Below are positions 59,915-64,000 of a stretch of DNA of 64,000 bases, in pieces. The position numbers and the translations under genes were made by a program. The stretch's first letter is position 1. Each line of letters begins with the position of its first letter. The stretch is taken from positions 248,001 through 312,000 of the forward strand of contig CBDATU010000007.1 of NCBI GenBank assembly GCA_965199865.1. Reading direction: 5' to 3'. The stretch is from JAPOUP01 sp965199865. GTDB taxonomy: Bacteria; Pseudomonadota; Alphaproteobacteria; Rhodobacterales; Rhodobacteraceae. Under the pieces are notes generated by a model that saw nothing but the letters and a program-made list of their open reading frames with translations, was not told the DNA's origin and searched no databases.

Positions 59915-61309
59915 ATGAGCGCTGTTGCCGAGAGCGACCTTACCGCCGGTCTGGTCGCATCACATTTTCGCAGGCTGGCAGTGCCAGCCGCGATCGGAAT
60001 GCTGTTCAGTACGCTCTATAATGTCGTTGACATGTTTTTCGCGGGCCTGCTGTCAACGAGTGCACAGGCCGGGCTGTCCCTCGGGTTCCAGGCGTTCTTT
60101 CTCGCAATGTCCGTTGGCATTGGTCTGGGAGCCGCCATGGGCGCAATCGTCGGCAACGCCATGGGCGCAAGAGACCAACGGCAGGCTCGTCGCTTCGCGG
60201 CTCAGGGCGTGAGTTTCGGTGCCTGTGCCTCGCTGGTCCTGATGCTCGCCGGCACCTGGTACGGCCCCAGGCTCCTGGAGCTCGTCTCCGAGCCCGGCCC
60301 GTACCGCGACGCTGGAATCAGTTACTTCCTCATCCTTTCCCTGGCGTTGCCCGGTTTCCTGATCGCCTTTGCCTGTAACGGAGTCCTTCAGGCCCATGGT
60401 GATGGCCGATCCATGCAGCGTGCACTGATCGCAGCGTTCTTCGCCAATATTGGCCTGAATCCGCTAATGATATTCGGCATTCCCGGGCTGTGGAGCGGGA
60501 TGGGTTTCGACGGTCTGGCGGCATCGACAGTCGTAAGCCAGACCGGTGTCATGGGGTTCATGCTGTACAGGCTGGTTAGACTTGACACGATGCGCCGGAT
60601 GCGTGCCACCCATCTCCTTCCGCGCAGGGCCATGTATCGCGAGATTCTCTTCCAGGCGCTCCCCACGTCATTTGCGCTCCAGATCAACTTTCTGTACGGA
60701 TTTGTGGTGCAGTTCGTGCTGAAGGGCTTCGGGGAGCATGCCATCGCAGGTTTCGGGATCGCGATCCGATTGGAACAGATCCTGCTGCTCCCTGTGCTTG
60801 GAGTAACAGGTGCACTACTGCCAATCGCGGCGCAGGCCGTCGGAGCGAAAGACTTTGAGCGCGCCAGAGCGGCACTGTTCTATTGCTGGAAGACCGGTTT
60901 CGTCATGACCGCCCTTGCGTTTCCGGTTCTGTGGATTCTTGGACGCCCGGTCCTTGGCCTGTTTACGGACGACGACGAGGTTATCCGGGTCGGGCTTGCC
61001 TATCTCAGGGTCGAGAGCTTCATTCTGCCGGTCTATATGATGCTGTTCGCGATAAACTCCTTCCTACAGGCACTGAAGCGCCCCGTCTGGACCGTTTGGA
61101 TCGGGCTATACCGCCAGGGATTCGGCATCGCGTTCTTCGTCTGGATATTCGTCGGACTCCTTGCATTCGACGAGACCGGTGTCTGGCTTGGCGTGGCGTC
61201 CGCTGTAACAACCGGCCTATTGATCGCCCTTGCGATCACATCACGCGTCGCGAACCAGAGTATCGGGGGCCTTTGGCAAAGATTTGGCGACGCAGGCAAA
61301 GGTATCTGA
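59915..61309 (+). CDS. MATE-family multidrug/toxin exporter
   Basis: The 464-residue membrane protein has 12 predicted helices in two halves. The N-terminal half has LYNVVDMFFAGLLSTSAQAG and IGLGAAMGAIVGNAMGARDQ. The second half has AIAGFGIAIRLEQILLLPVL and TGALLPIAAQAVGAKDFERA. This pair of N-G-A-G-N/Q blocks is the MatE repeat. Such proteins export cationic or metabolite compounds using sodium or proton gradients. The ATG at 59915 gives the normal length. No regulator is adjacent. Confidence 0.88.
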   Translation: MSAVAESDLTAGLVASHFRRLAVPAAIGMLFSTLYNVVDMFFAGLLSTSAQAGLSLGFQAFFLAMSVGIGLGAAMGAIVGNAMGARDQRQARRFAAQGVSFGACASLVLMLAGTWYGPRLLELVSEPGPYRDAGISYFLILSLALPGFLIAFACNGVLQAHGDGRSMQRALIAAFFANIGLNPLMIFGIPGLWSGMGFDGLAASTVVSQTGVMGFMLYRLVRLDTMRRMRATHLLPRRAMYREILFQALPTSFALQINFLYGFVVQFVLKGFGEHAIAGFGIAIRLEQILLLPVLGVTGALLPIAAQAVGAKDFERARAALFYCWKTGFVMTALAFPVLWILGRPVLGLFTDDDEVIRVGLAYLRVESFILPVYMMLFAINSFLQALKRPVWTVWIGLYRQGFGIAFFVWIFVGLLAFDETGVWLGVASAVTTGLLIALAITSRVANQSIGGLWQRFGDAGKGI

Positions 61310-61429
61310 GGGAACCATTGTCCAGAGTCCAAAGGCTGCCACCAGGATCGGCAATCCTGCGATATGGTGGATCTGTTCCGGCAGGAACCGGCTCGACCAG
61401 CAGTCTGGAGAAATGCCGAACCGTTGGAT

Positions 61430-61860
61430 TCAGGGAGTCAGGTGCCGAACCCTGACTCCACACTCAATGGCAGCGGTGGCGAGACGGTCTACGGAAATTG
61501 CGAAACGAATATCGCGTGGAAAAATCAGTTCGTCCTCTCCCAAACGCCCTTCCGCAGCCGCGACCTCGCAGGCAAAGGCATACGCTGTCCCATACAACCG
61601 CCCGGAAAGCGCGGAGCGGATTAGGCCAAAGAGCGTGTCAAGACCATCTTCTTTCTCAAACAGGTCGAGCACCATCCCTGACACATGCCTGAACTGGCGC
61701 GGGTCGCAGTTGGCAAAGACCGGAAAGCCGTCGACCATGGACATAATGGGGACGAGTTCCGGAGGGCTGGATGTTCCTGTCGCGGGCCGATCTGGCGATC
61801 ATGACCGCGACCAGTGCATCCTGGACAGACAGGGCAGGAGAAGGAGAGGGTCGGTCAAGG
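61430..61860 (-). pseudogene. Tellurite-resistance TerB-like protein, frameshifted
   Basis: The upstream part reads LSVQDALVAVMIARSARDRN, then IQPS. One frame over it continues ELVPIMSMVDGFPVFANCDP, then DLFEKEDGLDTLFGLIRSAL, then TAYAFACEVAAAEGRLGEDE, to a stop at 61430. These are the blocks of alphaproteobacterial TerB-family proteins (helical, metal-binding DE motif). The shift lies at about 61765, inside CCGGAGGG. Apart from the shift the gene looks well kept, so inactivation is recent or a sequencing artefact. Confidence 0.7.
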
Positions 61861-61972
61861 CAGGCTTCCTGTCCGGCGCCTGTTGCGGCGCAGCCTATTG
61901 ACTGGAATGCACCCAGACAATAGGCAGAGGCGCCCCAACGGGCCAGCAGGCCCGCCATCAAGGGAATGTGAC

Positions 61973-63553
61973 ATGACCGACCTTCATGATGCGGCGATGC
62001 AGTCAAAAGCATGGCCGTTCGACGAAGCGCGGCGCCTGCTGCGCCGCATCGGGACGGCACCGCCTGACAAGGGCTATGTGCTGTTTGAAACCGGTTACGG
62101 CCCCAGCGGTCTGCCGCATATAGGAACATTCGGGGAGGTGCAGCGCACCACGATGGTGCAGCGGGCATTTGAAACGATCTCAGACCTACCAACCAGACTC
62201 ATCTGCTTTTCCGATGACATGGACGGGTTGCGCAAGGTCCCGGACAATGTGCCCAACCAGGAGCGGATGCAGGAGGATCTTCATTTGCCGCTGTCAAAGG
62301 TACGCGACCCGTTCGGAACGCATGAGAGTTTCGGAGCGCACAACAATGCACGGCTCAGGGCATTTCTGGATTCGTTCGGCTTCGAATACGAATTCGCGTC
62401 GTCGACGGAGTTCTACACATCCGGCCGGTTCGACGAGACCTTGATGGTGGCTCTGGAACGATTCGACGATCTCATGGGAATCATGCTGCCGACGCTGGGG
62501 CCGGAACGGCGCGCCACCTATTCGCCATTCCTGCCGGTATCACCAAAATCCGGTCGCGTTCTTCAGGTTCCCACCATCGAGAGAAACCTCGGCAGGGGAA
62601 CGATCGTCTATGATGAACCGGATGGCGAGCGGATCGAGCTGCCCGTAACCGGTGGCCATGTGAAAATGCAATGGAAGCCGGACTGGGCACTGCGGTGGGC
62701 AGCGCTAGGCGTCGATTATGAGATGTCGGGCAAGGATCTGATTGAATCCGTCAAACAGGCAGCCAGAATCTGCCGGACTTTCGGAAGGCGTCCGCCGGAA
62801 TCGCTGACCTTCGAACTGTTTCTGGACGATCAGGGCCGCAAGATATCGAAGTCGAAAGGCAATGGCCTCTCGATGGAGGAATGGCTGGCCTATGCGTCGC
62901 CGGAAAGCCTTGGCTACTTTATGTACCAGAAGCCGAAGACGGCCAAACGGCTGCATTTTGATGTGATTCCCAAGGCGGTGGATGAATATCACCAACAGCT
63001 TCGCGCCTATCCGAAGCAGGACACCCCCCAGCAGCTGGGCAATCCGGTGTATCACATTCACGGAGGCAACGTGCCTGCGTCGAACATGGTCATTCAGTTC
63101 ACGATGCTACTGAATCTCGCCTCGGTGAGTCACGCCGAGGACAGGGATACGCTCTGGGGCTTCATCCGCCGCTACGCTTCGGATGCTTCTCCCGAAACGC
63201 ACCCGGATCTTGATGCAGCGGTTGGCTTCGCGGTCCGGTATTTCAATGATTTCGTGAAGCCCGCCAAGACATTCCGTCCTGCAGACGCCAAAGAACGCGC
63301 GGCGCTTGAAGACCTGCGCGACCGACTGCGTAGCTGGGCTGGCGGGATGGACGCCGAAGGACTCCAATCGATGGTCTATGCGGTGGGAAAAGCCCATGGC
63401 TTCGAACCATTGCGCGAGTGGTTCAGGGCGCTGTACGAAGTGTTGCTCGGCGCGTCCCAGGGCCCGAGGTTTGGCGGCTTCATCGCCCTATACGGAATCG
63501 AGGAAACCGCCCAGCTTATCGAGGACGCGCTGTCCGACCGACTGGCGACGTGA
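61973..63553 (+). CDS. lysS: Class I lysyl-tRNA synthetase
   Basis: This 526-residue protein shows the class I signature HIGH-like motif in YGPSGLPHIGTFGEV (about residues 43-57) and KISKSKGN for KMSKS (about 286-293). SYMSGKDL-like MSGKDLIESVKQA lies between them. The rest is the alpha-helical anticodon-binding part of archaeal-type LysRS. Class I LysRS is found in archaea, spirochaetes and many alphaproteobacteria. It charges tRNA-Lys. The start MTDLHDAAM at 61973 follows AGGGAATGTGAC. It is divergent from the broken terB-like gene. It is a housekeeping gene and appears intact. Confidence 0.95.
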   Translation: MTDLHDAAMQSKAWPFDEARRLLRRIGTAPPDKGYVLFETGYGPSGLPHIGTFGEVQRTTMVQRAFETISDLPTRLICFSDDMDGLRKVPDNVPNQERMQEDLHLPLSKVRDPFGTHESFGAHNNARLRAFLDSFGFEYEFASSTEFYTSGRFDETLMVALERFDDLMGIMLPTLGPERRATYSPFLPVSPKSGRVLQVPTIERNLGRGTIVYDEPDGERIELPVTGGHVKMQWKPDWALRWAALGVDYEMSGKDLIESVKQAARICRTFGRRPPESLTFELFLDDQGRKISKSKGNGLSMEEWLAYASPESLGYFMYQKPKTAKRLHFDVIPKAVDEYHQQLRAYPKQDTPQQLGNPVYHIHGGNVPASNMVIQFTMLLNLASVSHAEDRDTLWGFIRRYASDASPETHPDLDAAVGFAVRYFNDFVKPAKTFRPADAKERAALEDLRDRLRSWAGGMDAEGLQSMVYAVGKAHGFEPLREWFRALYEVLLGASQGPRFGGFIALYGIEETAQLIEDALSDRLAT

Positions 63554-64000
63554 ATGCGATCCTGCGGCGTGTGATCCTCAGTTGCCGCCCCTGCGCAGTC
63601 GCCATGAAAGAGATCTCCGCGTACCGTGGCTTCCCGATCGATCATGGCAGGATACGCGTTCATCAGGCGCATATGCGAATTGACGTGCCTGTCCTGCCAT
63701 CAACTGGTTCCGCAGCATGTCAACGACGGTACCGCAATAACGGTCATGGTCACGGGCGGGGCGTGCCTGAACCAGCCAAACCTGACTGGGTGGCTTCAGT
63801 GCGTTCGCGCTGTGCTGATTCCCGCTGCGGAGGCGAAGGAAGCCGGCCGATCACACGATATGCTCGCTGGGCCGGTTTCAGTCCTGCAACGCTTTCCTGA
63901 CTGTATCAAAAGGGCGTATCCGACGGCGGGACTCCACAGCGGCGTCAACGCTGCCGATTCACCATCCCGTAAAACGTCAGGGGCCGATGCCAATCGTTCA
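63554..64000 (+). pseudogene. Possible IS6-type transposase remnant at the right edge
   Basis: Directly behind lysS a frame reads RRVILSCRPCAVAMKEISAY, then RGFPIDHGRIRVHQAH. This resembles the N-terminal VI-L-VRWY-R--LSYR-LEE--ERG-VDH-TI-RWV block of IS6 transposases, with many changes and missing residues. Nothing further was recognised to the edge. The call is weak. Confidence 0.35.

Noticed and set aside
1..64000. tRNA or rRNA genes
   Set aside because: No convincing cloverleaf with T-loop consensus and no rRNA-like segment was found on reading; hits to GGTTCGA-like strings lie in coding sequence.

Overview
The window looks like a chromosomal segment of a GC-rich alphaproteobacterium, probably marine or host-associated. 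The metabolic genes point that way: Pot-type polyamine uptake with an FAD amine oxidase, an HpsN-type sulfopropanediol dehydrogenase, a FutA/FbpA-type iron transporter with an operator of the TGA-N9-TCA (RirA) type, an Aap-type amino-acid ABC transporter and a class I LysRS. No rRNA or tRNA gene was seen. The density of insertion-sequence remains and of genes broken by one or two mutations is high, as in a genome that is decaying under relaxed selection.

Layout. 1-8.1 kb is accessory DNA: broken IS4, IS5-type and IS1380 transposases, an AAA ATPase, a small DNA-binding-like/membrane gene pair, and two toxin-antitoxin modules (hicBA, brnTA). In both modules the toxin is broken and the antitoxin intact. 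8.5-22.4 kb holds a polyamine ABC operon (potDABC order on the minus strand) with an FAD oxidoreductase and a mandelate-racemase-type enzyme. A block of at least 2 kb of this locus is duplicated. The first copy keeps a working oxidoreductase but a dead racemase. The second has a working racemase but an oxidoreductase cut by an intact IS1595-family element with an 8-bp target duplication. Between the copies lie an AAA/DUF4143 protein with an extra C-terminal domain and remains of IS1595, IS256 and ISAs1 elements.

22.6-35.6 kb is a complete type III-A CRISPR-Cas locus: 35 repeats read on the minus strand, leader on the right, cas1-cas2 on the minus strand, and a divergent operon cas6-cas10-csm2-csm3-csm4-csm5 plus a CARF-HEPN (Csm6-like) effector. 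The array has a duplicated spacer, a 100-bp interspace containing a 33-bp palindrome, and a decayed end next to an IS256-like terminus.

36-44.5 kb carries iron-transport genes (permease and binding protein, no ATPase), truncated imelysin and DUF1513 remnants, hpsN, ettA and nadD. 45.5-55 kb is again accessory: an Rpn-type nuclease with tandem repeats, an ISAs1 remnant, two paralogous nucleotidyltransferase-HEPN-like fusion proteins, a caspase-like DUF6642 protein, and a Rieske oxygenase / desaturase / Rieske ferredoxin cluster. 55.4-63.6 kb is an amino-acid ABC transporter operon, a carboxymuconolactone-decarboxylase-family protein, a MATE exporter, a frameshifted TerB-like gene and lysS. The right edge holds a possible IS6-type remnant.

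The coherent working units are polyamine import plus oxidation, type III-A immunity with its own adaptation genes and probably a cyclic-oligoadenylate-activated ribonuclease, iron import, amino-acid import, and the oxygenase cluster. All family assignments come from reading protein sequence by eye; no database search was run.
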